Positions 1 through 10,700 of a stretch of DNA of 64,000 nucleotides are shown here, one piece after another. Origin of the DNA: Phytophthora colocasiae (lineage: Eukaryota; Oomycota; Peronosporomycetes; Peronosporales; Peronosporaceae); contig JAGKQI010000096.1 in the NCBI GenBank assembly GCA_018806915.1, forward strand, positions 1,736,001 through 1,800,000, given 5' to 3'. A program made the translations under genes and the position numbers. Numbering within the stretch: position 1 is the first letter of the stretch; each line of letters begins with the position of its first letter. The notes under the pieces are model-generated. The model ran no database searches. It was not told where the DNA came from and saw only the letters and a program-made list of their open reading frames with translations.

Positions 1-1683
1 GCGATTTGGGTTGCTGGAAGCTGGTCCACTTCCTGGTCCTGGCTTGGGGGTGGAGCCTTCTCTTCGTCGTCGTCATCTGGAGGCGCCGTATCCACTTCGG
101 GTTCATCGGAGAGCAATCTCCCTGTCTTCAAGAAGTAAAATAACTCGAAGCGACGTCTGGGAAGTGCAGTGGCATTCATATCAACCCTCAGCCCACGGAT
201 AGCAAGGCGGATAAACATCCAGCACACATAGACTCCACAGCTGAACGAATCGAACTGAATGGGGTTATTCTGCGCGACGACCTCGTAATCTTGCAGACCA
301 GTCACCTTCAGACGTGTTGCGATGGCTGAGCACGCGTTTTTGTATGGAGTCTGTCCAAGCGGGTCGTAGAAGTAGATACGCTTTGTCTGAACCTTCACAA
401 CGATGCAGCACCAATGTGCATTCATGAAGTTAATCGGCAGGAAAACAGTGTCGACACCTTGCTCGGCAATTTGACTCATTAACCTTGCATGCACGGACGA
501 GTCGACCAGACTTTCGTCCACGGTCCGAGTCCGCTTCTTCGAGACACTTCCGATGACAAATCCAGCAAATCGAGAATCATTTGTCTTCTGGTAAAGCCGC
601 TCGCAGCATGCCTGGATCGCAGCATCCGTAAGCCACGTGGGAGGTTGCGCACGATACAAGAGCGTGTACTCATAGCCCGGGTGATTCGCCAGTCCTTCTA
701 ACTCCTTGTACGGGTACGAGTTCAAGACGTCTGCTGCCACGTCTTGCACTAGTCCGTGGTATTGGGCTGGAAGAGTAGGCATAGCTTCTTCTGTAAGCCA
801 AACGTGTAACTCGATCCCAAGCTCTACAAAAACCTTTGCATTGTCGACGTGCTTGAAAATCTCTATCTGCTTGCGTGAGAAACTACCAACATCCTTAATT
901 TGCACGGTATCGATGAGACGGTCGGGCTGGGACGCTTGAGAAGCAGGGTCGTCCACTGAAATAGCACTGTCTTGCGTATTACCAACGGGTAATACTGCCA
1001 AGCATGCTGTCAAGAGCTTCGGAGGCAACAGGTAAAACGCATCTCGATTTAACACTGGATTCTTCATCCTCTTGAACTTTGGTTTTTTGGACTCTGCATC
1101 CACGAACTTCACAAGAATTCCAGATAAACGACGTCTACATTCCAGCAGTCCTGGTCGGTCTCGCTCCAGAGATTCCAATACTTGTTCGAGGGTAGCGTCT
1201 CCGGATTTTTTTCGTCCAGACTCTGAAGCCTCAAACCACTTGCGCCCTGTTTTCTCGTTTGAACGTGCCTTCTTCCTGTCCAGCTTAGGCCTTCCAACCT
1301 TGCGTGTTTTTGGGTTCAAATTGATATTTACTGTACTCGTAATCTCCGATTCATCATTTTCAGAGCTGTCCTGCGCGTCATCATGTACTTGTTCATCATT
1401 TTCTTCCTTATCGCGAACGGTGACCTGGTCCGACGTACTCACTTTTGTTCGTTGACGGACATTCCTCCATTGCTGCATTACAAACTCCAGCATAGACTCG
1501 AACTCATCATTATCCTCGATATCAGCTAACTCCGATGCGATTAAGTGAGTCGCACGTACAGCGTCAGTGTACCTCTGCGCTTGTGTCCGCGTTGCCTTCA
1601 CAGATCCACCCACTGATGTGTCCTTGAAGCGTTCGTAACAAAACTGTCGGACCTTGATGAGTTCCCTGTGAGGATTTGTCCAT

Positions 1684-1771
1684 CTATACAAACACAAAAA
1701 ATCCTGGTTAAATCCTGGAATAATCCTGGTGAAATCCTGTAATAAAATGGCATTAATTGCGCAGCTCTTAC
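1684..1771 (-). repeat. Intron 2 of MULE copy A with four phased CCAGGATT motifs
   Basis: Donor GTAAGA and acceptor TATAG bound an 88-bp intron between the SWIM finger exon and the Ulp1 exon (IDER to WTNPH). Its coding strand has (A/C)CAGGATT four times at an exact 11-bp spacing, closely matching intron 1. Confidence 0.85.
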
Positions 1772-2746
1772 CTCTCATCGATCCGTATCCAAGGAATGAG
1801 CGCGCCAGCCACCGAAATGCTTTTCCGGTAGGCAATCACATGACGACAAGGCAGCCGCCTAGATACTGAGAATTCGCATGTACACCGCCAATCATCATCT
1901 CGTAATTTGTGTGGCTTATGGCCCCCTTGTACTAGTACAGCATGAAGATCATGATCATCGCGGACGAAATTATAGACGTTCACATTATCCAGAGCGAAAG
2001 CGTATTCCCTTTCCACGTGACTCGCAACATACGGGGTTGTAAATCGAAGTACATTGGCCATTTCATCGTCATAATTAGAATTCACAAACTGCCCAATTCG
2101 AGCGTGACGATATCCATATTCATTCTCCGCACGACGGTCGAAGGCCACTAGTGCCTTAATGCATCGAGACATTGCCATTGATCCATCCACCCCATCTTTC
2201 AGCTTCCCAAAGAAGCTTTCCAAACGATTGTTTGTATGATTGCTGAAATGCGGAAGATCTGCTCGGCGATACATAACCCAACGATCTTGGCAATCGTTCC
2301 AATTCTTTTCAAAGTAGGAAAAGAAACCAGACACACCAATCCTTTCGCATAGCCCTTTCAAAGCACCGTGTGCAGACTGATAGGATGAGCTGGAATCAGC
2401 GTAAACTAATTTGTGAATGCACGCGTCGATCTGGCCCGCATCGTCGGTAGATATTTTACCGAACTCTGGCTTGGACCGCATCTCCTTAAGATATTTTATC
2501 ACATGAAAATGACAAATCAATACGCGAGCTTCAGGAAAGTGCTCCTCGAGCACACGAATCTCATTCATGTCTTTATCCACAATAATCACTCGAAGCAACT
2601 TGATCTTGGTAGGATGAGACCTTTTGAAATGGCCAATGGCTTTGTCCATGTGCCAATCTCCATTCGCTTCCAAAAGAGAATGCTGCACGACAGATCCTTC
2701 ACCGAATTCGTTCATACACATGAACGTAAGCAATTGGTAATTGTAT

Positions 2747-2823
2747 CTGCAGTACACGTGATAAAAATCCTGTTAAATCCTGGAATAATCCTGGGGAAAT
2801 CCTGGATGATACAACGAACGTAC
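2747..2823 (-). repeat. Intron 1 of MULE copy A with four phased CCAGGATT motifs
   Basis: Donor GTACGT and acceptor CTGCAG give a 77-bp intron that joins NR to YNYQ in frame, as in copy B. On the coding strand it carries CCAGGATT three times plus CAGGATT once, one repeat unit every 10-11 bp. Apart from splice sites almost nothing else is in the intron. Confidence 0.85.
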
Positions 2824-4044
2824 CGATTGGTCTTATGGCTGCAATCGACGAGAAGAAGTTCACTGAAGCGACTGAAGATCCTGCGCATGTGCGCCGTAGC
2901 CAAAGATATCACACCAGTCTCACCTACTGCAGTTTCAGCCACAGACGAAATATTCTCCTTGTCAGCTGCGGCAAAACTTGCCAGTTCACGCGCAGTGGCT
3001 TCATTATCATCACCGCCAACTAGAGATGCCGAATGAGCACGCACTAAGTTATCCACATCGACTTGAATTGCATTTTGGTCGTGCTCCAGTAAATAATCAT
3101 AGATTCGGGACCGCTTAGCACCGACAGCCAGCATCCCATCCACCCGAGCACTCACCAAAGCGCTATCGACACCACGACGAAGGATATGTGGCAAAAGCGC
3201 TCGCAGACACTTGATGGTTGTGAACAAAATGCCCACTCTTCACTTCCAGCTCCTTTCTCCTGACGTTCCACTGCACCACAAATCTGAACGGGCAATTCGT
3301 TAGTCGAATGTGTTGGCGTGGTCGGCTCCCTTCGCTCCTAGACTTGCGCTTCCGCCAACCATGCGTACATATGTACGTCCGCTGGTACGGTTCAATGTCC
3401 GGTGGAATTAGTTGTGAAGTGTCTGCACCTTTCTTCGTGCGCAACAATCGCTTGTTTCTCTCCACTCGAGACATAGTCTCTTTCACAGGCAGCACTTGTA
3501 ACGTGCGCTCACAGTAGCCAGTAAAATAGCTAAGCCACGCCTCCCAACTGGCGTGATATACATTGGGCTCTTCCACTTGTACCATTACTGCACCATGTGA
3601 ATCCCGCACCTCCTTTACGGAGTCATCTGAGCCATCACTTGGTTGGTCATCATCGTCGTCATCATCGTCTGCTAATTCCTCTGCTGAAACACCACCACCA
3701 GGCGAAGCGTCCACAGATTCATCCACTAGGCGCACAGACAGCACGTATTAGCCACCTCAATCATCTAGTGTAATGTATTGCAATTGAACTGTACACGCAC
3801 CATCACTAGTCCCACGTGGGGCGTCTGCTGCACTTCCGCTCCGCGTAGTCATGCCCATCTCGTTACGCCGTGGCTTCTCGTCCTCGCGGTCAAAGATGGA
3901 ATGGTTCTACTTAGGAAAACTACTTCGGAAATAAACGAATTTTACGTGATCGAACTTTGAGACAGAATCCTGGATGTATACAGGACGGAATCGTGAGTGT
4001 TTCCAGAACTATAATACTGGACTCCAACGGTTGCGATTTTTTAT

Positions 4045-4345
4045 ACAGGTCAATCTTGGCTATAGCCAAATGTCGTTAACATGTGTGGTTGTTTTGGCAA
4101 TGGATGGTAGCGAGAACTATCGCCAAACGGGTGGTGTGGCCAGGGCACACGGATTATTACAGTTACTTGTCATTTCCTAACTGAATTATACTGCTTACTC
4201 GGGCTGACACCCGAGGGAAATCGCAGTTCGTAAGCGTTTACTTTATTTTAGGTGTACTAGTCCTTTAAATTTGCTTACTTCAGAAATTGCCTTTAGAAAA
4301 ATAACTGAATCATGATGATACATGTATTTGTAACGACATGTTTAT
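4045..4345. other. Spacer without recognisable gene
   Basis: About 300 bp between the MULE end and the DUF6818-like gene. I see no coding frame, repeat or RNA gene. Confidence 0.5.
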
Positions 4346-5044
4346 CTAGCACACGTCCTTGCGGCTGCTATGGTGACTAGTCGTACACTTTCCTCGGCAC
4401 ATTTTCTCCCTTCGCACCGATTGGAGCGTTCTTCTAAGCTCACGTAGAATGGCATCTTGAAATTCATTGATATGGTGCTCCAGGCAACAGCATTGCCCTA
4501 CACGAGGGCCTTGTGCACAGTGTTTTAGTGACTCCAAACAGGCGAAGTTGAGCGCCGTGTTAACATCGGAGGAAGAAACCTTTGTCGGTCGAGTAGCAGC
4601 CCTGTATCGCGCACTATCCATCGAAGCCATCATGCACTCACTCGGCTGTGCATCGGTGACTTCCATTCCAATACTCCGGTTATCCCTGCGCGCGTCTTGC
4701 AGTGTTGATGTCAAGCGTTGTGTGCCGCACAGAGTAGAGGGTAAGCTGCCAAATCGTTGACGATGAAGTCGCTCGTCCATTTTCCTCTTCACGTTCCATG
4801 GTAGCGCTACCAATGCTGTTCGCTGTGATTCATCTGTGCGCTCAAACTCTCTCCACAGACCGTTGAACTTTCGTTTCAAGCTCTCAACCGACCGATGCCG
4901 ACTCCGTGCGATCAAAGCAGCATTGAAGGCCACCTTCACGACTCTCCACTCTGTGATGCCAATCGGGAGAATACGACCCACTTCTTCGACCAGGCGAACT
5001 TGTTCTTCGTAAGTGTAGTTAGACGACCCTGGTTGTTTAGGCAT
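4346..5044 (-). CDS. DUF6818-like, Myb/SANT-type DNA-binding protein
   Basis: A 232-residue protein starting at the ATG at 5044 (the longer frame to 5050 begins with GTG). Residues about 8-70 read GSSNYTYEEQ...IGITEWRVV...RSVESLKRKFNGLWREF. This is the pattern of the DUF6818 family common in oomycetes, in which conserved tryptophans and a helix-rich fold resemble Myb/SANT domains. The family is expected to bind DNA, but no function is established. Residues 75-150 are low-complexity. The C-terminal part has clustered Cys and His (CCCLEHH) and a basic tail. No stop or shift breaks the frame. It sits between a MULE and remnants, so it may itself be a dispersed, transposon-associated copy. Confidence 0.6.
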   Translation of the reverse strand: MPKQPGSSNYTYEEQVRLVEEVGRILPIGITEWRVVKVAFNAALIARSRHRSVESLKRKFNGLWREFERTDESQRTALVALPWNVKRKMDERLHRQRFGSLPSTLCGTQRLTSTLQDARRDNRSIGMEVTDAQPSECMMASMDSARYRAATRPTKVSSSDVNTALNFACLESLKHCAQGPRVGQCCCLEHHINEFQDAILRELRRTLQSVRREKMCRGKCTTSHHSSRKDVC

Positions 5045-5189
5045 CTGCACCGCTTACTTTCTGTAGCTTGGGCGAGTGAGCTGTCTCGTGCAAATTGCAC
5101 AATGAAGTGATGCCAATGAGTGTATTCGACAGATTATTTTTTTGACCAATTAAAATTCAACCGGTGGTGTTGAAGTTGGCTAAACTTAT

Positions 5190-5640
5190 GACCAAATCAA
5201 ACTAGTCAGACGAATGGTAGCTTGGGACTGAAGTTCGCGAAATAGACCGAGGTTGGAGTACTTGGAAATGCGGACAACGGTACCGGGGGGGGGTGGAAGA
5301 TTGCTATCTTCGGAATTGATGCTCCAGATGGTAGCCGTGAAAAGAAAGGAGTCAACATCATGCGCGTTGTCAGCATAGTTGTCACGAAAGGTCTGTACAC
5401 ACAAGCATCCCAAAGTCAGATAGCCACTCCGCACCACATTTTCGCTTGGCGGCGCAACTCAAACCTTTAACAATTCGTCGAGCGGCTCTGACGCGTCAGC
5501 ATCTATAAAGTGTAGATGGACATACGGCAATTGCTTGTAGCTGTGGTCAGACACCCACAGCAGTTTCAAGCGAAGCACAACTTGCTCAGGATTCGGGTTA
5601 GCTTTTAGGAGCTGTAGCAGGTCTAGCGGCCATAACAGTT
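5190..5640 (-). pseudogene. Unidentified decayed coding remnant
   Basis: Two protein-like stretches lie on the minus strand. One (about 5640-5466) reads LWPLDLLQLLKANPNPEQ... and ends in LDELLKV. The other (5437-5186) reads CVQTFRDNYADNAHDVDSF...TIWSIN. They are in different frames with stops between, and a run of nine G (5285-5293) falls inside the second. The composition and leucine/aspartate patterns look like coding sequence, but I do not recognise the family. It may be the tail of a longer protein. Confidence 0.3.
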
Positions 5641-6625
5641 TTAGTATCGAGATGCTGGATCAACCAATATTTTTTTTACCGTCCACTGTGGAGATCTCAT
5701 CAGCCGCAGGCTCTCTCGAACGCGATGCTAGAACTTCTTGTATGCGTTGATATGGCGTCACTTGGGTGCGTTGGGCACAATCCGTGGTCGTACAAACTGC
5801 ATCACCATGGCCTGCGGCGACCCGAGGTGATGGCCGATTGTTACCCGTTTGACGAACTTTGGCTACCATTCTGCAAAATGAATTGTGAGAATGGTCGCTT
5901 GGAGCTAAGATGGCACCCTGTAGTTATGATAGCGTGTCATAACTAAAACTTATCCTCATTCCAAGTTTTTCTAAAAATGTCTCAACATTGCTGGTCCTAA
6001 AGTAGGCGGGAACGACCCATAACTTTTTTGTCAGTTCGGCACGCGCTTTCTTTTGGTCTCGTTATGGCAGATGCCTGCGCAGAGCTCCTCTTCCAGAGTG
6101 ATGAGCCATCTACGCCAGCGATAGAACTTCTATTAGAAGTGGTTACTTTGCCTGCGTTGAGGCAACACTAACCAATTTCTTGAGCCACACAGAAACTTCA
6201 ACATGAGCAGACCTCCATTGCTTACGGCACTCTATCCTGCTGGTATATACAAAATCTGCAATGGCGCAAATGCACTCTTATTAAAATGAAAGTCCCCCAT
6301 CACACCATGTTGGCCTTCTGTCTGAGGTATTGACCAATGTACCCATTCAATTGGTGAAGTCGGTGGGATCAACGCTCACAGCCTTTTGTCTTCAAAGCAT
6401 AACCGGTTACGATTGGCTAAGTTATCATAAGTAGATTCTGTCATGTTGAAGTCCGTGGCGACAACTTCAACGAGACTTCGTTCTAACTGATTCCGATCTT
6501 GCATATGTAGGCAAAGCATAGGCTGTTCAGCTACACGGTGATGTCTTCTTCACGACTGGAAAGCTAAGCGTGTAGTACGTACGTATTTTTCTTTCGATAA
6601 TGGCTCGTAGCAATATGTCAGAGAT
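5641..6625. other. Intergenic stretch without recognisable gene
   Basis: About 1 kb with only short open frames on both strands. No repeat, RNA gene or domain was recognised. The AT-rich part just before 6626 could hold the promoter of the following ORF. Confidence 0.45.
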
Positions 6626-7288
6626 ATGAACTCATTTTTTAATTCACTGAGTCCTTCCAAAGTTCGCTACACCGTGTCCCAGTCCAAGCTTCCAAGTATG
6701 AACGCTCGTCAACTGCTTCTGGAGAGAGGGTATATCATCCTCTACGACGTCGTCTCCGACGAGGTGTTGAACGCTCTCCGCACTATGGCTCGTCTGGGAA
6801 ACCTTTACTGGAATCACGGCACCTGGAACGGTGAGGCATTTGACACCATGCGGACCCGGGCGAGGTTTCCAGATGCTCTTTCGCGCCAAATGACGATTTT
6901 GCTAAGGCTGTACTACCTTTCGTTCTTTCCTCATGCTACCATGACGGAATGGTTCTTCCTACGAACGACGGCAGGTGCTGAGGATCAGCCTATAAGGCGT
7001 GATTTTCAACCTCCGGGGTTGGACGACCATGCTGCTGATCTTGCTACTGTTCCTGGCTTGCTTCTAGTTGCCACACAAGACGACACACTAATCTACGGCT
7101 ATGGATGGAACCGCCGCGTGGCCCTTCGATCAAACCGTGACGAACTTCGCCTCAACAGAGGCGACTTACTCATGTTCAGAAGTGACTTTATGCATGGGAA
7201 CGTCGGTTACACCTCGTACAGGGCTATTTGGACACGCCCAATTATTGCCGTAACATCGCGGTGGACTAGCCCGAGGTCGTCAACCTGA
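6626..7288 (+). CDS. 2OG-Fe(II) dioxygenase-like fold protein, possibly degenerate
   Basis: A 220-residue ORF with a true ATG. The C-terminal half has the layout of a double-stranded beta-helix oxygenase: IRRDFQPP at about 123-130, then GDLLMFRSDFMHG...YR near 185-205, where His and Arg would be the distal metal and 2-oxoglutarate ligands. The proximal HxD is not intact, because Arg-Arg-Asp stands where His-x-Asp is expected. Activity is therefore doubtful. Right after the stop, in another frame, a C2H2 finger is encoded (next entry), so the original protein was probably longer. It lies next to, and convergent with, the Helitron, so it could be captured cargo or an independent gene. Confidence 0.5.
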   Translation: MNSFFNSLSPSKVRYTVSQSKLPSMNARQLLLERGYIILYDVVSDEVLNALRTMARLGNLYWNHGTWNGEAFDTMRTRARFPDALSRQMTILLRLYYLSFFPHATMTEWFFLRTTAGAEDQPIRRDFQPPGLDDHAADLATVPGLLLVATQDDTLIYGYGWNRRVALRSNRDELRLNRGDLLMFRSDFMHGNVGYTSYRAIWTRPIIAVTSRWTSPRSST

Positions 7289-7293
7289 TCGAT

Positions 7294-7431
7294 GACGTCT
7301 CTGGGGTGGACGATCTATTCTGTTACGTCTACAACTGCCCATTTGTTGCCAGTGGAAGCACCTCACTGCGTCGTCACTTAAGCCGATTCCATTCGTTCCA
7401 CTTCACGCGGCCTAAGGCCCAGAATGCTTGA
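7294..7431 (+). pseudogene. C2H2 zinc-finger tail, out of frame with the preceding ORF
   Basis: The frame VNLIDDVSGVDDL is followed by FCYVYNCPF...SLRRHLSRFH, which gives the C-x4-C ... H-x4/5-H spacing of a classical zinc finger, then a TGA at about 7429. There is no ATG. A stop separates it from the dioxygenase-like frame by only a few bases. The simplest reading is a frameshift inside one dioxygenase-plus-finger gene. Confidence 0.45.
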
Positions 7432-7746
7432 GACTCACGTACGGTGCCTCACCCCAGGAGTATCGAGTGCTCAATTTCCTGCTAGCATCGATTTCGTTGC
7501 GCTTAAGTCGCATTGAATTGATATTTGTTCGGTTAAAATTATCTTTATTTGTTCACCTTCATAGGCTTCTCATCATTCATTACAGTATTTTAATCTGTCG
7601 GAGTAGCATCCGAAGTCTCCTTTGACGAACGCTATCCCCATTTCAGATGCAAAAAATCACTGCCCAACTCACACTCCTAAGGCTAGATTTAGCCCGATTC
7701 TAATCTAGTAGCATGTAAACAAATGTAGTATTTCTGGAAAGACATT

Positions 7747-10700
7747 TTAACTGACAACACCACTACGAAGTATTCTACTAATTGTTGCCTCACTTCGGCG
7801 TAAAAGTCGTTTTTCTTCTTGGATTGCGTCTGGCGGTGGCCGAGCCCAGTCTGTTATGTCTTTTGTCAAGGGAGAGAGCGCCCTAAAAGCGTTCCGAGAA
7901 GTTACCCTCGAGACTAGCAAATATGGCTGCTGGCGTTTGTTGGTCAGTCGATTTTGGGACCTCCATTCCGTCACAACCATATCGTCCAATGTTTCTCCTT
8001 GCACTTTATAAACTGTAGAAGCTACAAAGCACACCATTGGAAATTGCTGTAGCCGGATCGATAATGACCGAGGGCTCCCTGACCTGCTAGGAGCCAGCCG
8101 AATATCGCATTGGCTAAACGGCTGCGTATTCGAAAACAATGGGAAAAGATCCGGCTCGATGCACCCCGCCATCGATATCGCCGTGCGACCTCAGGAGATC
8201 CGCACTATGACAGCAGGTGGGAGAACACTTGGAATTTTGACTTTCATGTTTGCAATGCTGTCGTGAACGATGCGAAAGGTGGTGCCAGGTGCGAAGATAA
8301 CAGTCTCGAGAACCCCGTGGGTACCGTTCATTGCCATCTTTTCGGCGTGCACATTCTGAGTAAGCTGCACGGGCATTCCCACGGTCAAATCCAGGAAATC
8401 CAGGTAAGGGGCCATTCTGCCAAACTTTGAGTCCGGAAGGGACATAATCATGCTGACTTCCTGCGAGCCCAGTCTTGACAACTTGCCTTTGAAGTTCCCT
8501 ACAACCCGAACAGGATACTCTCCACGTGGTAGCAACCTTGCCACCGTCGAAATAAACAAATTATTTATTGCGAGGCGAGTCGTGTTGTCCGGTGTTATGA
8601 ACATTGGTATCGTGCTGCCAGGACGCCATTCACTGAAGGTTGTCTGCGAATTTCCGATAATACGTGAGTTGATAATTTCAACGAACTCAGGTAGCCACTC
8701 TCCTCGGCGAGCAAAACTGCACCCTTTCCCTCATTCGGGGTCTGCCTCAAAGCTAACTGATTCTTCCAGCATAACCACATGCATAAACGAGAGCCACAAT
8801 TGATACCCTGCCAATTCGTTTGGGGGTTGGCTGGGATCTTGTCTCCGTCGGGTTTTTGTAGAGCGGTCCCCCCCCCCCCCCCGACCGGAGGTAACTGTAA
8901 AAAATCACCGACTAACACGATGTGTACGCCACCGAAAGGAACATCCGCCATTCGTTTTGCGATACGTAGCAAGCTGTCGAGTTGCGCGAGCTGGGTTTTG
9001 CGCATCATGGATATCTCATCAACCACTATGATATCCACACACGCAACGGAAGCTCCGTTTCGTCGCACGCGTAATTGCACCAACAGACTTGCTAGAGTTC
9101 GACCACCAATAACAGTAGCCGCCTTCCCTGTCAGAGCAGTTTTCACGATGCACTCAGGTCTCTGCCAGCTTTTACAAAGGGTCTGAATCGCATCTAGAAC
9201 CCGACTTTTCCCTGTGCCCCCTTCTCCACCCAGAAACATCCTGAGCTGATCTCTCTCGAATGCTTCGTTAGAGCCACATTGAATGTAGGAGCCGTCCTCG
9301 ACGTGTCTCCACCGGTTTAGTAGCGCACGAGCTATTATCTTAAATGCGTAGTGCTGCTTTTTATTTAGAGTGAACTCTCGAGAGATGTCGGCGACTGTAG
9401 CATACTCCAGGTGGTGCGGGTTCACAATTGGTTGCGATGAGTTCCATGTCATCGTGTTTTCATTTAACGCTTGTTCTAAAAGTTCAACGATGCTTGTATC
9501 CAAAGACCGCACTGTATACGCCACAGATGGCTCGTGCACACAGCAATCCGTAGCAGAATTCTTTACCCATTTTTGCATGACATCGACACCGGGGAAAATA
9601 TCTGGTACCGTAGCTTCCTGGCGATGGCTACTGTGTTTTGCGCGCTCCCAGCGAGCAGTTGATGGACTTTGAACATCTTCAAGAGTTCAGCAACCCGACG
9701 ATGCCATCGTAGGGCACGTGATCGGATGAACTGCGTGGCTGTCGAGTACAGCATCGCTTGCCGTGCTGTCTTCGAGCCATGGGTCAACAAATGTGGTACC
9801 ATTGTCAAAATCTACAGCATCATCTTCATCATCGTCGTCGAAGTCCACAACGCTATAAAGTGAATCATCATCATCATCATCACTGCACTCGCTCGTCGCA
9901 TCATCTTCTGGAACTCTGCAGGGGCCATTGCAGGTAACGCTATCCGCCTGGGTGTTTGCGCTCTCCACTCCGCAGTAGTAGTCACTGATGTGATTCATTA
10001 TCCTCTGGGTAAACTCACTTCGCTGCGGCTCCCATTCACGGAATGAATGTAGCCATTGCTCACCGGAGCTGGTGGTAGACCCGATCAAGTCGGTAAGTTC
10101 TCGAAAAGGCTTGAACAAAACAAGAGAGAGTATGGCGTGCTTGTAGTGAATATCCTCCGGCGAGTTGCGGTCAATCGATGGCAGCCGAAAGCCTTGTATT
10201 ACTGGTACAACCTCTCTGTATCGCTTTCCAAGACTGTGAGTGAGGCGTAGGGGGTGTGCGTCTTTAAAGCGCAACCGAGACGTTTGACATACACCTGACT
10301 ATTTCCGGAAATACCACATTGCAAACTCATACACATTGATGTCGTTCAGAGAGCCTGGGCGGTAGATATAGTCATCCAGGAAAGACACCGCTAGAAAGCG
10401 AGAGGAACCATTGTTGCCAGCAGTATCAACCAATTCACAGGAGTAGTTGGCAGATGAACAGAGCTGTCCGACAATATCACGGAGCGGCAAATAAGAGCAA
10501 CTGGAGCTCTCGTAACAGCACGACCCACGATAGATATACAGCGCAGCGAGAGGGCCTGCAACCTCCTGTCTGTTGGTCATTGTATAGACCTTCGAAGCCA
10601 CCCTTTTTCGTGATACCGAAAGCGCGTCATCACCAGCAACGGCGTCACCACACTGTGCTATTTTTTCTCGTTCTTGCCGTAGGCGGAACGCCGCTAGCGC

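Larger units (their letters stand above)
1..3744 (-). pseudogene. MULE transposase fused to Ulp1 cysteine protease (C-terminus off the window)
   Basis: Exon 1 (to 2824) has an acidic start and a Cys/His DNA-binding domain of FAR1/WRKY-GCM1 type (YICTHGW ... CPFRF ... HNH). Exon 2 (2746-1772) holds the MULE catalytic core: LLVDCSHKTNR (first D), VDKDMNE (second D), ICHFH, NNRLESFFGK (E), then a SWIM zinc finger (CTCEF...CRH). Exon 3 (1683 to the edge) is open throughout. It has an AT-hook-like RKVGRPK and a Ulp1/C48 domain with His in AHWCC, Asp in YFYDPL, Gln in NPIQFD and Cys in FSCGVYVC. The fusion is one spliced frame, unlike the separate ULP1 ORFs of some plant MULEs. Defects: a small deletion at about 3175-3185 shifts frame between TYPSS and RGVDS, and the 3744 start codon is GTG with a stop just upstream, so the true ATG is unclear. 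Everything downstream of the shift looks functional. Confidence 0.85.
1..4035 (-). mobile_element. Ulp1-MULE copy A (partial, runs off the left edge)
   Basis: This is a Mutator-like DNA transposon on the minus strand. Its 5' end lies at 4003-4035, where the sequence ACTCCAACGGTTGCG is the reverse complement of the left end of copy B at 40021. The putative target duplication would start at 4036 (ATTTTTTAT), but the partner is outside the window. The interior encodes a spliced transposase-protease. Near this end the CAGGATT/TCCTGGAT motif recurs (3966-3985), as it does inside both introns. The two copies differ by many substitutions, so this is not a recent duplicate of copy B. Confidence 0.85.

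Noticed and set aside
1..3744. Ulp1 domain as an adenovirus-type protease or virus remnant
   Set aside because: The C48 fold is shared, but it sits in one frame with a MULE transposase and element ends; no viral genes nearby.
5186..5437. 83-codon minus ORF taken as a complete gene
   Set aside because: It starts at a non-ATG codon and continues a longer decayed stretch; listed as a remnant only.
7683..7708. CTAGATT...AATCTAG hairpin as the Helitron 3' end
   Set aside because: The stem is only 7 bp and no clear CTRR follows at the usual distance on the minus strand; the true 3' end remains unknown.
8868..8882. Programmed frameshift at the C run in the helicase
   Set aside because: The frame shows further shifts and stops around it, so decay or base-call error is simpler.
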